This document shows, one piece after another, positions 36,038-47,056 of a stretch of 64,000 nt of DNA. The notes under the pieces were generated by a model that had not been told where the DNA came from, did no database searches, and worked only from the letters and a program-made list of their open reading frames with translations. Position 1 is the first letter of the stretch. Each line of letters begins with the position of its first letter. The position numbers were made by a program, and so were the translations under genes. Source of the stretch: Duffyella gerundensis (GTDB lineage Bacteria; Pseudomonadota; Gammaproteobacteria; Enterobacterales; Enterobacteriaceae); the NCBI RefSeq assembly GCF_001517405.1, contig NZ_LN907827.1:62001-126000 (forward strand), written 5' to 3'.

Positions 36038-36940
36038 ATGAATGCCTCTTACGCCCGGCTGGTGAATGCTGCAGCCATCGCCGCTACTGCGCTTGCTGGT
36101 TCACTGCTGATCGTCAAAATTTTTGCCTGGTGGTATACCGGCTCCGTCAGTATTCTCGCCGCGCTGGTGGATTCGCTGGTTGATATTGCCGCGTCGCTGA
36201 CGAATCTTTTGGTGGTGCGTTACGCTTTACAGCCGGCCGATGCGGAACACACCTTTGGCCATGGCAAGGCAGAATCGCTGGCGGCGCTAGCGCAAAGTAT
36301 GTTTATTTCTGGCTCGGCGCTGTTTTTGTTCCTGACCGGTATTCAGGCGCTGGCCCGGCCGCAGGTTTTGCATGCGCCTGTTGTCGGAATCGTGGTAACG
36401 ATCATTGCGCTTATTTCCACGCTGATCCTGGTCGCCTTCCAGCGCTGGGTAGTAAGAAAAACACGCAGCCAGGCGATTCGCGCAGATATGTTGCACTATC
36501 AGTCTGATGTCATCATGAATGGTGCTATTTTAGTGGCACTGGTGCTGGGCTGGTACGGATTTCATCGTGCCGATGCGCTGTTCGCGTTGGGTATTGGCAT
36601 ATGGATTCTTTTCAATGCGTTGCGCATGGGATATGAAGCGGTGCAAGGTTTACTGGATCGCGCGTTGCCCGAAAATGAGCGCCAGATGATTGTCACCTTG
36701 TTAAGCAGTTGGCCGGGTATTCGTGGCGCGCACGAGTTGCGCACGCGTCAGGCAGGTCCGACGCGTTTTATTCAGCTGCATCTCGAACTCGATGACACTT
36801 TGCCGCTGTTTCAGGCACATCAGATTGCCGACGATATTGAACAGGCGCTGTTAAAAAAATTTCCAGGCTCCGATGTGATTATTCATCAGGATCCCTGTTC
36901 AACGGTTGCAGTAGAAAAACAAGGTTTTTTTGACCTGTAG
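36038..36940 (+). CDS. fieF: Cation-efflux pump FieF (ferrous iron/zinc:proton antiporter)
   Basis: This 300-residue cation diffusion facilitator has six membrane segments and a cytoplasmic metal-binding C-terminal domain. The transport-site acidic residues lie in [14 protein letters not shown] and the His/Asp pair in [14 protein letters not shown]. It exports Fe2+ and Zn2+. The ATG at 36038 follows GGAG and gives the usual N-terminus [17 protein letters not shown]; the frame opens earlier at 35972, but those residues are unrelated. Confidence 0.95.
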   Translation: MNASYARLVNAAAIAATALAGSLLIVKIFAWWYTGSVSILAALVDSLVDIAASLTNLLVVRYALQPADAEHTFGHGKAESLAALAQSMFISGSALFLFLTGIQALARPQVLHAPVVGIVVTIIALISTLILVAFQRWVVRKTRSQAIRADMLHYQSDVIMNGAILVALVLGWYGFHRADALFALGIGIWILFNALRMGYEAVQGLLDRALPENERQMIVTLLSSWPGIRGAHELRTRQAGPTRFIQLHLELDDTLPLFQAHQIADDIEQALLKKFPGSDVIIHQDPCSTVAVEKQGFFDL

Positions 36941-37019
36941 CAGGTAAAACGCGGCATTTTTGCCATTAAGTTGCCACGCTACGCAAATAGTATAATTTTT
37001 AGCGAAAACTTGTCTGACC

Positions 37020-37052
37020 TGAATCAATTCAGCTTTCAGGCTTTGATATACT
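37020..37052 (+). promoter_or_regulatory. pfkA promoter with overlapping Cra (FruR) operator
   Basis: TGAATCAATTCA (37020-37031) is a near-perfect palindrome matching the Cra consensus, and TATACT (37047-37052) is a good -10 box. The same CTGAATCAATTCAGC ... TATACTATTTGC arrangement is found before E. coli pfkA, where Cra represses glycolytic flux. A second TATAAT at 36991-36996 lacks a well-spaced -35. Confidence 0.75.
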
Positions 37053-37148
37053 ATTTGCCATTATGAACTTTAGTATCACACACTTAACCATGTCTGATTT
37101 ATAAGGCATGCTGAATTCACCTTAGTTTTGACCAATCCAGAGGTTGTC

Positions 37149-38111
37149 ATGATCAAAAAAATCGGTGTACTGACAAGCGGCGGTGATGCGCCCGGCATGA
37201 ATGCAGCCATTCGTGGTGTGGTTCGCGCCGCACTGAGTGAAGGGCTTGAAGTTTGTGGTATCTATGACGGCTATCTGGGCCTGTATGAAGATCGCATGGC
37301 CAACCTGGACCGCTACAGCGTATCAGACATGATTAACCGCGGCGGCACCTTCCTCGGGTCAGCGCGTTTTCCTGAATTCCGCAACGATGAAGTGCGCGCG
37401 GTCGCGATTGATAACATGAAGAAGCGCGGTATCGATGCGCTGGTGGTTATTGGTGGTGACGGTTCTTATATGGGTGCGAAGCGCTTAACGGAGATGGGCT
37501 TTCCCTGCATCGGTCTGCCGGGCACCATCGACAATGACGTAGCGGGCACCGATTACACCATCGGTTACTTCACCGCCCTTGAAACCGTGGTAGAAGCTAT
37601 CGACCGTCTGCGCGATACCTCCTCTTCTCACCAGCGTATTTCTATCGTTGAAGTAATGGGTCGCTATTGTGGTGATTTAACCCTGGCGGCTGCAATTGCC
37701 GGCGGATGCGAATTCATCGTGCTACCTGAAATCCCGTACACGCGCGAAGAGCTGGTTTCAGAAATTAAAGCGGGGATTGCCAAGGGCAAGAAGCACGCCA
37801 TCGTGGCCATCACCGAGCACATTTGTGATATCGACGATTTAGCCCGCTATATCGAATCGGAAACCAAGCGTGAAACGCGTGCGACCGTGCTGGGCCATAT
37901 TCAGCGTGGTGGCGCCCCAGTTGCCTACGATCGCATTCTTGCCTCACGCATGGGGGCTTACTCGATTGAGCTGCTGCTGCAGGGCTACGGCGGCCGTTGC
38001 GTAGGCATTCAGAATGAGAAGATGGTGCATCATGACATTATCGACGCCATTGAAAATATGAAGCGGCCTTTCAAAGGCGACTGGCTCGATACCGCTAAGA
38101 AACTTTACTAA
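37149..38111 (+). CDS. pfkA: 6-phosphofructokinase I
   Basis: This 320-residue ATP-dependent enzyme makes fructose 1,6-bisphosphate, the main control step of glycolysis. ATP site [15 protein letters not shown], catalytic [11 protein letters not shown] and [14 protein letters not shown] are present. The ATG at 37149 gives the E. coli-length protein; an in-frame codon at 37128 precedes the AGAGGT ribosome-binding site and is not the start. Monocistronic between its Cra-controlled promoter and a terminator. Confidence 0.97.
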   Translation: MIKKIGVLTSGGDAPGMNAAIRGVVRAALSEGLEVCGIYDGYLGLYEDRMANLDRYSVSDMINRGGTFLGSARFPEFRNDEVRAVAIDNMKKRGIDALVVIGGDGSYMGAKRLTEMGFPCIGLPGTIDNDVAGTDYTIGYFTALETVVEAIDRLRDTSSSHQRISIVEVMGRYCGDLTLAAAIAGGCEFIVLPEIPYTREELVSEIKAGIAKGKKHAIVAITEHICDIDDLARYIESETKRETRATVLGHIQRGGAPVAYDRILASRMGAYSIELLLQGYGGRCVGIQNEKMVHHDIIDAIENMKRPFKGDWLDTAKKLY

Positions 38112-38125
38112 GTTAGTTGTTCAAC

Positions 38126-38152
38126 AGGCGCTGCGCGGTCAGCGCCTTTTTT
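38126..38152 (+). terminator. Rho-independent terminator after pfkA
   Basis: AGGCGCTG and CAGCGCCT pair around a six-base loop and are followed by a T-run. Confidence 0.9.
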
Positions 38153-38258
38153 GTCTCTGCGTATATTCCATAAAAGTATATTAGCTAATTTTTAATTCTT
38201 TAATTCATGCTTCGCTTTATGTCACGCTTTTGGGACATCAACCCCGGGAGTCAGCATT

Positions 38259-39248
38259 GTGAACAAGTGGAGCATCGGTTTTACCCTGTTAATGGCATCA
38301 ACCAGCGTGCTGGCGAAGGATGTTCAGCTGCTGAACGTATCCTACGACCCTACGCGTGAGTTGTATGAGCAATACAACAAAGCGTTCAGCGCTCACTACA
38401 AGCAGGAAACCGGGGATAATGTGGTGGTACGCCAGTCGCACGGCGGCTCAGGTAAGCAGGCCACCTCGGTGATTAACGGTATTCGCGCTGATGTGGTCAC
38501 GCTGGCGCTGCAGTCCGATGTCGATGCGATTGCCGAACGCGGGCGCATTGATAAAAACTGGGTAAAGCGTTTACCTGATAACTCTGCACCTTACACTTCG
38601 ACCATCGTTTTCCTGGTGCGTAAAGGTAACCCCAAAAATATTCACGACTGGCAGGATCTGACTAAGCCAGGCGTCTCAGTGATTACACCGAATCCAAAAA
38701 CCTCCGGTGGTGCGCGCTGGAACTATCTGGCTGCCTGGGGCTGGGCGCTGGACCACAACAACGGCGATGCCGCCAAAGCGCAGGCGTATGTTCGCGCGCT
38801 GTTTAAAAATGTGGAAGTTCAGGATTCCGGCGCGCGCGGCGCGACCAATACCTTTGTTGAGCGCGGCCTGGGCGACGTACTGATTGCCTGGGAAAACGAA
38901 GCCTATCTGGCGGTAAACAAGCTGGGCAAAGATAAATTTGAGATCGTTACGCCGAGTGAATCCATTCTGGCTGAGCCGACCGTTTCGGTGGTTGACCGCG
39001 TGGTAGACGAGCGCGGCACACGTAGCGTTGCCGATGCCTATCTGAAGTATCTCTATTCCACCGAAGGGCAGGAGATCGCCGCGCAAAATTACTACCGCCC
39101 GCGTGATGCGGCGGTGGCGAAGAAATACGCCAGCACTTTTGCGCCGGTCAAGCTGTTCACCATCGACAACAAATTCGGTGGCTGGGCTGCCGCGCAGAAA
39201 ACACACTTTGCCGACGGCGGTACCTACGATCAGGTTATGAAGCCCTAA
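38259..39248 (+). CDS. sbp: Periplasmic sulfate-binding protein Sbp
   Basis: This 329-residue ABC-transporter receptor delivers sulfate to the CysTWA permease. It has a signal peptide ([19 protein letters not shown]) and the family motifs [33 protein letters not shown] and NYYRPRD. It uses a GTG start at 38259 with GGGAG eight bases upstream. Where E. coli has ALAYDVD, this protein has ALQSDVD. Sulfate uptake and cysE both feed cysteine synthesis. Confidence 0.95.
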   Translation: MNKWSIGFTLLMASTSVLAKDVQLLNVSYDPTRELYEQYNKAFSAHYKQETGDNVVVRQSHGGSGKQATSVINGIRADVVTLALQSDVDAIAERGRIDKNWVKRLPDNSAPYTSTIVFLVRKGNPKNIHDWQDLTKPGVSVITPNPKTSGGARWNYLAAWGWALDHNNGDAAKAQAYVRALFKNVEVQDSGARGATNTFVERGLGDVLIAWENEAYLAVNKLGKDKFEIVTPSESILAEPTVSVVDRVVDERGTRSVADAYLKYLYSTEGQEIAAQNYYRPRDAAVAKKYASTFAPVKLFTIDNKFGGWAAAQKTHFADGGTYDQVMKP

Positions 39249-39254
39249 TGGCTG

Positions 39255-39279
39255 ACGGGGCGAATCTCGCCCCGTTTTA
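39255..39279 (+). terminator. Rho-independent terminator after sbp
   Basis: ACGGGGCGA and TCGCCCCGT form a 9-base stem with a 3-base loop followed by TTT, six bases after the sbp stop. Confidence 0.88.
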
Positions 39280-39389
39280 CTTTTCTGCTGTCATTCCCAT
39301 CTGCTTTTCCTTTCTTGCGCACGCTCTCATCGTAAAATAGTCATCTTTCTCCGCGAGAATGCGTTTTTACACGCTGACGGACTCATCTG

Positions 39390-40169
39390 ATGAAAGCGAA
39401 AAACCCGGCGCTGCTGCGCGTGCTAATGCTGATATTACTGCTGTTCATTGTGGCACTGCTCGCGAGCGCCTTTTATCGCCACAAAAACGCTGATGCGCTG
39501 TGGGAAATTGTTCATGAGCGCTGCGTGCCGGCGGCGAAAAGTGGTAATCCTGCGCCCTGTCAGCAGGTTAACGTCAGCCAGGGTTATGCAACCTTAAAGG
39601 ATCGCAACGGGCCGCTGCAGTATCTGCTGCTGCCGCTGGAAAAGATAAGCGGCGTCGAAAGCCCGGTGCTGTTGAAATCCAGCACGCCTAACTTCTTCGC
39701 GCTGGCATGGCAGCAACGCAGCCTGCTGGCACAACGGCTGGGCGCGCCCGTTGCGGATAGCGTCATTTCTCTGACGATAAACTCTCATTACGGCCGCTCG
39801 CAAAACCAGCTGCATATCCACATCTCCTGCCTGCGACCCGATGTGCGTCAGCGGCTTGATGCGCTGAGCGATCGGCTTGGGCCACGGTGGCAAGTCGAAC
39901 CGCTGCTCGACCATCCTTATCTGATCAGAACCCTAAGTGAAGCTGAGCTGATGCAACAGAGCGTGTTTATCCGGCTGGCAACAGAACGTCCTGAACGGCG
40001 CGACAGCATGGGTAAGCAGGGCATGGCGTTAGCGAAGCTGAAAGATGGGCGATTAGCGTTAATGGCAGTGGAACAGAACTGGCTGCGATTGAATTACGGT
40101 TCAGCGGAGGAGTTGCAGGATCATCAATGTGCTTTATTGAAGGGCGGCACTGCTGCCGCCCAAGGATAA
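39390..40169 (+). CDS. cdh: CDP-diacylglycerol pyrophosphatase
   Basis: This 259-residue membrane-anchored enzyme hydrolyses CDP-diacylglycerol to phosphatidate and CMP. An N-terminal transmembrane segment (about 8-28) precedes the HIT-like core QNQLHIHISCLRPDVRQRL (HxHxS type) and the conserved LNGPLQYLL-like stretch RNGPLQYLLLPLEK. It directly abuts the convergent tpiA (no bases between), as in the sbp-cdh-tpiA order of E. coli. Confidence 0.9.
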   Translation: MKAKNPALLRVLMLILLLFIVALLASAFYRHKNADALWEIVHERCVPAAKSGNPAPCQQVNVSQGYATLKDRNGPLQYLLLPLEKISGVESPVLLKSSTPNFFALAWQQRSLLAQRLGAPVADSVISLTINSHYGRSQNQLHIHISCLRPDVRQRLDALSDRLGPRWQVEPLLDHPYLIRTLSEAELMQQSVFIRLATERPERRDSMGKQGMALAKLKDGRLALMAVEQNWLRLNYGSAEELQDHQCALLKGGTAAAQG

Positions 40170-40937
40170 TTACGCTTTTTTCGCCGCGGCTGCTGCCTTA
40201 ACGATCACGGCAAACGCATCCGCTTTCAATGACGCGCCACCGACCAGTGCACCGTCGATATCAGGCTGAGTGAAGAGTTCAGCTGCATTTTTATCGTTGA
40301 CGGAACCGCCGTACTGGATGATGACCTGCTCAGCAACCGCCGCATCTTTTTTGGCGATGTGCGAGCGAATAAATTTATGTACTGCTTGTGCCTGTGCTGG
40401 CGTAGCGGATTTGCCAGTGCCAATCGCCCAGACAGGTTCATAAGCGATAACCACGCCGTTGAACGCTTCAGCGCCCTGGGTTTCCAGCACGGCATCGAGC
40501 TGGCGTGCACACACTTCTTCTGTTTTGCCCGCTTCGTTTTCCGCTTCGGTTTCACCGATGCACAGTACTGGCACCAGACCTGCTTCTTTCAGCACGGCAA
40601 ATTTTTTGGCGATGAACTCATCACTCTCTTTGTGATAAGTGCGACGCTCAGAGTGGCCGATGATGATATATTTCGCGCCGATATCTTTCAGCATTTCAGC
40701 CGAGATTTCGCCGGTGTACGCGCCGGAAAGGTTCACATCGACGTTTTGTGCGCCGAGAACGATGTGGCTGCCTGCGATAGCGTGCTTCGCCTGATCAAGG
40801 TAAAGCGCAGAAGGCGCGATGGCAACGCCACAGCCTTCCACACCGCTCAGCTCTTTGCGCAAACCTTCAATCAACTCACCCGTCTGCTTTTTGCTGCCGT
40901 TAAGTTTCCAGTTACCCATAACTAATGGATGTCGCAT
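40170..40937 (-). CDS. tpiA: Triosephosphate isomerase
   Basis: This 255-residue TIM barrel interconverts dihydroxyacetone phosphate and glyceraldehyde 3-phosphate. Catalytic segments are GNWKLNG (Lys11), IIGHSERR (His) and the signature [11 protein letters not shown] (Glu). Length equals E. coli TpiA. Confidence 0.97.
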   Translation of the reverse strand: MRHPLVMGNWKLNGSKKQTGELIEGLRKELSGVEGCGVAIAPSALYLDQAKHAIAGSHIVLGAQNVDVNLSGAYTGEISAEMLKDIGAKYIIIGHSERRTYHKESDEFIAKKFAVLKEAGLVPVLCIGETEAENEAGKTEEVCARQLDAVLETQGAEAFNGVVIAYEPVWAIGTGKSATPAQAQAVHKFIRSHIAKKDAAVAEQVIIQYGGSVNDKNAAELFTQPDIDGALVGGASLKADAFAVIVKAAAAAKKA

Positions 40938-41049
40938 GATACCCTCCGCGATACGTTAAATAGCACTGCCAACGGCAGTGATGGCTGCCAGACAGTATAG
41001 AGATCAAAAGAGGTGAAGGCTTTGCTTTTCGTCATTTTTGCCACGATGC

Positions 41050-41640
41050 TCAAGGCGTTGCCAGAGCCAGTTTGATCGGCTCGATGGCAAAGGTCAGCCC
41101 TTTTTCGCCATTATCTGCGACCACAAAGCGTAGCGCGCCTTCGGTCTGCGTAAAGTAGCGAGAACCCTTGCCCTGAGCGAGCAGTTTGGTAATGCGCTGC
41201 GTCGCCTCTTCCGGCGAAAGGGTGGGAGAGAAAAAGCGCAGCAGGGCCGCCATATAGGCGATCGCTTTCTGCTGTGCAGCGTCTTCATCCGGGCCGGGGA
41301 TCGGCAACCAGGTAATCTGCAGCGTCTTTATTTTTCCGGTGCCGTGCTCAAGCGCGGTAGAGGCATAGAGATTTTCGTTAATCTTACTGGCGGCGCGCGT
41401 CAGGTTACTTTTATCGTCGCGGCTGTCGATAGCACGATATTCGCTCAGCGGCAGGGCGGGATTTGCCGCGTTATATTTTTCACGAAACTGTGCGATGGTC
41501 ATATCGAAGGTCGGTGCGCCAGCCAGCAGATAGGGCGCTGCGGGCATATGCTCAGCACGATCCAGCGGCCGATCGTCAGCGCTCGCCGAGCCAAAAGCCA
41601 GGATACTCAGCAGCAATGCCGCACGCGGCGCAATCTTCAT
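41050..41640 (-). CDS. yiiQ: DUF1454 family periplasmic protein YiiQ
   Basis: This 196-residue protein has a signal peptide (MKIAPRAALLLSILAFGSASA). The DUF1454 core reads APYLLAGAPTFDMTIAQFRE, LTRAASKINENLYASTALE and VADNGEKGLTFAIEPIKLAL. Function unknown. The ATG at 41640 is preferred because the 21-residue in-frame extension upstream would bury the signal peptide. Divergent from yiiR and next to tpiA, as in E. coli. Confidence 0.9.
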   Translation of the reverse strand: MKIAPRAALLLSILAFGSASADDRPLDRAEHMPAAPYLLAGAPTFDMTIAQFREKYNAANPALPLSEYRAIDSRDDKSNLTRAASKINENLYASTALEHGTGKIKTLQITWLPIPGPDEDAAQQKAIAYMAALLRFFSPTLSPEEATQRITKLLAQGKGSRYFTQTEGALRFVVADNGEKGLTFAIEPIKLALATP

Positions 41641-41736
41641 TTTGTCAGCCCTAACCAGTAAACTCAGCCCCAGATTAAAACGGTTTTTACCTGCCAAAGT
41701 CAAAATGACCGCAGGAAATTTTCAGAGGCGTGCAGC

Positions 41737-42177
41737 ATGACCTTACAACAGTGGCTTTTCTCTTATCGTGGACGGCTCGGACGACGCGACTTCTGGATTT
41801 GGCAGGCGCTGTGGCTGGTGCTAATGATCGCGCTTTTCAGTCTGGCAGGCGTAGGCTGGCTGGATACGCAAATGGCAGCGTTTATGGTGGTCTGCCTGCT
41901 GTGGCCGACCAGCGCCACGGTGGTGAAGCGATTACACGATCGCAACAGGCGCGGCTATTGGGCGCTGTTGCTGGTGGTGGCGTGGATGCTGCTGGCAGGC
42001 AACTGGTCGATGCTGGATGGCACCCTGCAATGGCTATTGGGGCGATTGCTGCCCACCGTTATTTTTCTGATAACGATGCTGGAGCTGGGCGTGTTTACCG
42101 GCACGCAGGGCGCCAATCGTTATGGCACCGCCGCAAAGCCGGTGCTGTTCTTACCGGAAAAATCGGCTCACCAGTAA
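41737..42177 (+). CDS. yiiR: DUF805 family inner-membrane protein YiiR
   Basis: This 146-residue protein has four predicted membrane segments. The DUF805 hallmark is an N-terminal SYRGRLGRRDFWIWQA and VVKRLHDRNRRGYWALL. Function unknown. Its last 10 bases overlap the end of the convergent fpr. Confidence 0.88.
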   Translation: MTLQQWLFSYRGRLGRRDFWIWQALWLVLMIALFSLAGVGWLDTQMAAFMVVCLLWPTSATVVKRLHDRNRRGYWALLLVVAWMLLAGNWSMLDGTLQWLLGRLLPTVIFLITMLELGVFTGTQGANRYGTAAKPVLFLPEKSAHQ

Positions 42178-42914
42178 TGTTCGCTGGTGATATGACCCGG
42201 TTTACGCTTCAGGTGCTTACGCATCTCGCGTGATGTCATTAATACCTGCTGCGTATCGCGCACCATCTGCGGGTTGCCGCACAGCATAACGTGGCTACTT
42301 TCTGCATCGATTGTCAGGCCGACACGACTTTCCAGCTCGCCGCTCTCAATCAGGGCGGGCACACGGCCGGTCAGTGACTCCGCCACTTGCTCACGGCTGA
42401 CCACGGTTTGAATGCGCAGCTTATCGCTATAGCTTTGCTGCAATTGCTGCATCAGCGGCAGATAACTCAGGTCGGCGGCATAGCGCGTGGCATGCACCAA
42501 CACGATATGCTGAAAGCGCGCGAGGTTTTCTCCCTGCTGCAGGATAGAAAGATAGGGGCCAATGGCGGTGCCGGTCGCGAGCATCCACAACGTATCGCAT
42601 TCCGGTACTTCATCGACCACGAAAAAACCTGCCGCCTCTTTGGTCACCATCAGGCTGTCCCCGGCTTGTAGCGCGTGCAGACGTGGGCTGAGTTTGCCAT
42701 CAGGTACATCGACCAGATAAAACTCCAGATCGGGATTGTTGGGTGCATTGACGTAGGAATACGCCCGCTGCACGCGTTGTCCGTCAATCTCCAGCCCCAG
42801 TTTGGCAAATTGCCCGGCAATAAAAGGGTCTACCGGCGCGTTAACCACGAGGCTGAACAGGCTGTCGGTCCAGTTTTTCACTTCCTTTACGGTGGCGTTA
42901 ACCCATTCTGCCAT
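42168..42914 (-). CDS. fpr: Ferredoxin/flavodoxin--NADP+ reductase
   Basis: This 248-residue flavoenzyme passes electrons from NADPH to flavodoxin or ferredoxin. The FAD site RAYSYVNAPNNPDLEFYLV and the NADP site MLATGTAIGPYLSIL are present. The C-terminus EHYW ends in the aromatic residue that stacks on FAD. In E. coli it is induced by SoxS; a candidate SoxS box near GCACTGCGCC (about 43061-43068) has the wrong spacing, so I do not claim one. Confidence 0.95.
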   Translation of the reverse strand: MAEWVNATVKEVKNWTDSLFSLVVNAPVDPFIAGQFAKLGLEIDGQRVQRAYSYVNAPNNPDLEFYLVDVPDGKLSPRLHALQAGDSLMVTKEAAGFFVVDEVPECDTLWMLATGTAIGPYLSILQQGENLARFQHIVLVHATRYAADLSYLPLMQQLQQSYSDKLRIQTVVSREQVAESLTGRVPALIESGELESRVGLTIDAESSHVMLCGNPQMVRDTQQVLMTSREMRKHLKRKPGHITSEHYW

Positions 42915-43046
42915 CGGATCGTCCTCTTCTGTTTATGCTGGCTCTGCACATTATCCTGGCGGCAGATGAGCAGGATTTCTACTCCGCTAATTCTCAAAGG
43001 CTCTTATCAACAAACTTTACTGCCGCATTACGCGGGCTTAGCGTAC

Positions 43047-43081
43047 AAATTTGCTTACGGCACTGCGCCAAATTGCTTACG
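43047..43081 (+). repeat. Direct repeat between divergent fpr and emrD
   Basis: AAATTTGCTTACG (43047-43059) and AAATTGCTTACG (43070-43081) repeat with a 23-base period, about two helical turns. They sit in the 301-base gap 42915-43215, which otherwise holds only the two divergent promoter regions as far as I can see. A transcription-factor site is possible. Confidence 0.4.
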
Positions 43082-43215
43082 CTGCATCGCCATCTCTTTC
43101 CGCTGATTTTGCCGTATTGAAGACAATACCTGATATTTTCTCCGCCACAGGCTGACCGCCAGCACAGTACGCTGAAAAAAGCGGCAGCTATCATGACGAT
43201 ATTGTGGCAGGGAAA

Positions 43216-44400
43216 ATGAAACCTATTAAAAATCAGTATGTTTTACTGATGTTGATTGTGCTGGTCGCCGTTGGGCAGATGGCACAGACGATATACGTTC
43301 CGGCGATGGCCGAAATGGCAGAGAATCTGAACGTGCACGCAGGCGTGCTGCAGCGCGTAATGGCCGCGTATCTGATCACCTATGGCGGCTCACAGCTGCT
43401 GTACGGTCCGCTTTCAGACAGCATTGGCCGTCGCCCGGTTATCTTCACCGGCATGGCCATTTTTATCCTCGGTGCAGTTACCGCTATTTTCGCCACCTCG
43501 CTCTCGGTGCTGGTGGCGGCCAGCGCCATTCAGGGCATGGGCACCGGCGTAGCGGGCGTGATGGCACGTACCATGCCGCGCGATCTCTATTCCGGTGTGG
43601 CATTACGACAGGCAAATAGCCTGTTAAATATGGGGATTCTGGTAAGCCCGTTGCTGGCGCCGGTCACCGGGGCGTTGTTGACGCATCTGTTCGGCTGGCA
43701 CGCCTGCTTTGCGTTTCTGCTGCTGCTGTGCCTGGCGGTAACGGCGGCGATGGCGCGCTATCTGCCGGAAACGCGGCCACCGATCGCCGCGCCGCTGTCG
43801 ATCGTGGCGCGCTATAAGCCGCTGTTAAAAGATACGCAGTTTGCTCGTTATCTGGTGATTCTGATTGGCGCGCTGGCCGGTATCGCGGTGTTTGAAGCGA
43901 GCTGCGGCATTTTGCTGGGCGGCGTGCTGGGACTCAATGCGTTTACCGTCAGCATTCTGTTTATCCTGCCGATTCCGGCGGCGTTTTTCGGTGCCTGGTT
44001 TGCCGGCCGCGACAGCAAACCGTTCTCCACGCTGGTGTGGTACGGCGTCAACAGCTGCCTGCTGGCGGGAATCATGATGTGGATCCCTGCCTGGTTTGGC
44101 GTGATGAATATCTGGACGTTGCTGGTGCCCGCATCGCTGTTTTTCTTTGGTGCGGGCATGCTGTTTCCACTGGCTACGTCAGGGGCGATGGAGCCTTACG
44201 CCTGGCTGGCGGGCACCACCGGTGCGCTGATTGGCGGCATGCAAAATCTGGGTTCCGGGGTGATCGCCTGGCTCTCGGCGTTTTTACCGCAGCATGACCA
44301 GTTTAATCTTGGCATGCTGATGTTTATTACCGCCTTGCTGATGCTGTTTTGCTGGTGGCCGCTTTCGAAGCGGCCGGTCTACGCGGCCGAGGGCGCTTAG
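43216..44400 (+). CDS. emrD: Multidrug resistance MFS transporter EmrD
   Basis: This 394-residue major facilitator protein has 12 membrane segments. It has the MFS motif GPLSDSIGRRPV between TM2 and TM3 and the Emr/Bcr-type sequences GQMAQTIYVPAM and GTGVAGVMARTMPRDLY. E. coli EmrD expels uncouplers and detergents. The ATG at 43216 follows GCAGGGAAA; a codon at 43204 is in frame but has no site. Its end overlaps the convergent glpX by four bases. Confidence 0.92.
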   Translation: MKPIKNQYVLLMLIVLVAVGQMAQTIYVPAMAEMAENLNVHAGVLQRVMAAYLITYGGSQLLYGPLSDSIGRRPVIFTGMAIFILGAVTAIFATSLSVLVAASAIQGMGTGVAGVMARTMPRDLYSGVALRQANSLLNMGILVSPLLAPVTGALLTHLFGWHACFAFLLLLCLAVTAAMARYLPETRPPIAAPLSIVARYKPLLKDTQFARYLVILIGALAGIAVFEASCGILLGGVLGLNAFTVSILFILPIPAAFFGAWFAGRDSKPFSTLVWYGVNSCLLAGIMMWIPAWFGVMNIWTLLVPASLFFFGAGMLFPLATSGAMEPYAWLAGTTGALIGGMQNLGSGVIAWLSAFLPQHDQFNLGMLMFITALLMLFCWWPLSKRPVYAAEGA

Positions 44401-45407
44401 ATAATGTAAGGATGCAGCTGTGCATCCTTACGGTCCAGATAGTGCACCGACTGAATACGGCGGATGGTGCGTGATTTGCCACGGATCAGCAGTGTTTCAC
44501 TGGTCGCCATATTGCCCTGGCGGGTAATGCCTTTCAGCAGGTCGCCGCTGGTAATGCCGGTGGCAGCGAAAATCACGTTATCGTTACGCGCCATCTCATC
44601 AAGCTGCAATACGCTGTTGGCCTGAATACCCATTTGCTCACAGCGTTGCAGCTCCTGTTCGCCAAGCTGGCGATTTTCCGCCGAGTCGCCTTTAACCTGA
44701 TGACGAGGCAGCAGGCGGCCCTGCATATCACCATCCAGCGCGCGAATCACCGCTGCCGAAATGACGCCTTCTGGCGCACCGCCGATGCCATAAAGCACGT
44801 CCACTTCACTGTCCGGCATACAGGTCAGAATGGATGCCGCCACATCGCCATCGGGAAACGCAAAGATTCTTACGCCAAGCTGCTGCAACTGCTTGATAAC
44901 GCTGTCATGGCGAGGTTTCGCCAGAATGGTCACGGTGAGCTGGCTCAGCGGTTTGTTGAGTGCGGCTGCGACACGGCGGATATTCTCTTCCAGCGGCAGA
45001 TTAAGATCGATATGACCTTTGGCACCAGGGCCGACAATCAGCTTTTCCATATACATATCAGGCGCGTGCAAGAATGAGCCTTTGTCACCGACCGCCAGCA
45101 CCGCCAGTGCGTTTGCCTGACCCATTGCCGTCATGCGCGTGCCTTCAATCGGATCCACCGCAATGTCCACCGCATCGCCGTTGCCGGTACCGACTTTTTC
45201 GCCAATATAGAGCATCGGCGCTTCGTCAATTTCGCCTTCGCCGATGACAATCTGGCCATCAATATCGACCCGATTAAGCATAATTCGCATGGCATTGACC
45301 GCCGCGCCGTCAGCTGCGTTTTTGTCTCCGCGGCCTAACCAGTTATAGCCAGCCAGCGCAGCGGCTTCGGTAACGCGGGAAAATTCAATGGCGAGTTCTC
45401 GTTTCAT
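44397..45407 (-). CDS. glpX: Class II fructose-1,6-bisphosphatase GlpX
   Basis: This 336-residue Mn2+-dependent enzyme releases phosphate from fructose 1,6-bisphosphate in gluconeogenesis. The metal-site sequence is VDIAVDPIEGTRMTAMGQ, and GEGEIDEAPMLYIGE is also conserved. The start at 45407 gives the E. coli length; the frame runs upstream to 45533 into the end of glpK. It is the third gene of glpFKX and so normally transcribed with glycerol uptake. Confidence 0.95.
   Translation of the reverse strand: MKRELAIEFSRVTEAAALAGYNWLGRGDKNAADGAAVNAMRIMLNRVDIDGQIVIGEGEIDEAPMLYIGEKVGTGNGDAVDIAVDPIEGTRMTAMGQANALAVLAVGDKGSFLHAPDMYMEKLIVGPGAKGHIDLNLPLEENIRRVAAALNKPLSQLTVTILAKPRHDSVIKQLQQLGVRIFAFPDGDVAASILTCMPDSEVDVLYGIGGAPEGVISAAVIRALDGDMQGRLLPRHQVKGDSAENRQLGEQELQRCEQMGIQANSVLQLDEMARNDNVIFAATGITSGDLLKGITRQGNMATSETLLIRGKSRTIRRIQSVHYLDRKDAQLHPYII
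44406..44431. terminator. Perfect hairpin at the emrD/glpX convergence
   Basis: GTAAGGATGCA and TGCATCCTTAC pair perfectly around GCTG. The hairpin lies in the last codons of glpX and just past the emrD stop. No T-run flanks it, so its role in ending either transcript is only a possibility. Confidence 0.4.
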
Positions 45408-45473
45408 GGCATGCCTCGGAAAGGGAAAAATTGAGGCAGGAAGTGTATCACAGCGGGAAAAGGGGAGAGAATG

Positions 45474-45500
45474 AGCCTGCGGAGAGGGCCTCCGCAGGCT
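45474..45500 (-). other. Intercistronic hairpin between glpK and glpX
   Basis: AGCCTGCGGAG and CTCCGCAGGCT form a perfect 11-base stem with a five-base loop. It sits in the 104-base glpK-glpX gap, 12 bases after the glpK stop. Without a T-run it is more likely an RNA-stability or processing element than a terminator; it may explain differing glpK and glpX levels. Confidence 0.5.
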
Positions 45501-45511
45501 GACGGACGGGC

Positions 45512-47025
<1,514 letters not shown>

Positions 47026-47056
47026 GTTCAGTTCCTGATGAAATAAAGGTTAAACA

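Noticed and set aside
43055..43078. SoxS/MarA box for fpr
   Set aside because: GCAC and CAAA parts occur, but the spacing is two bases short of the consensus.
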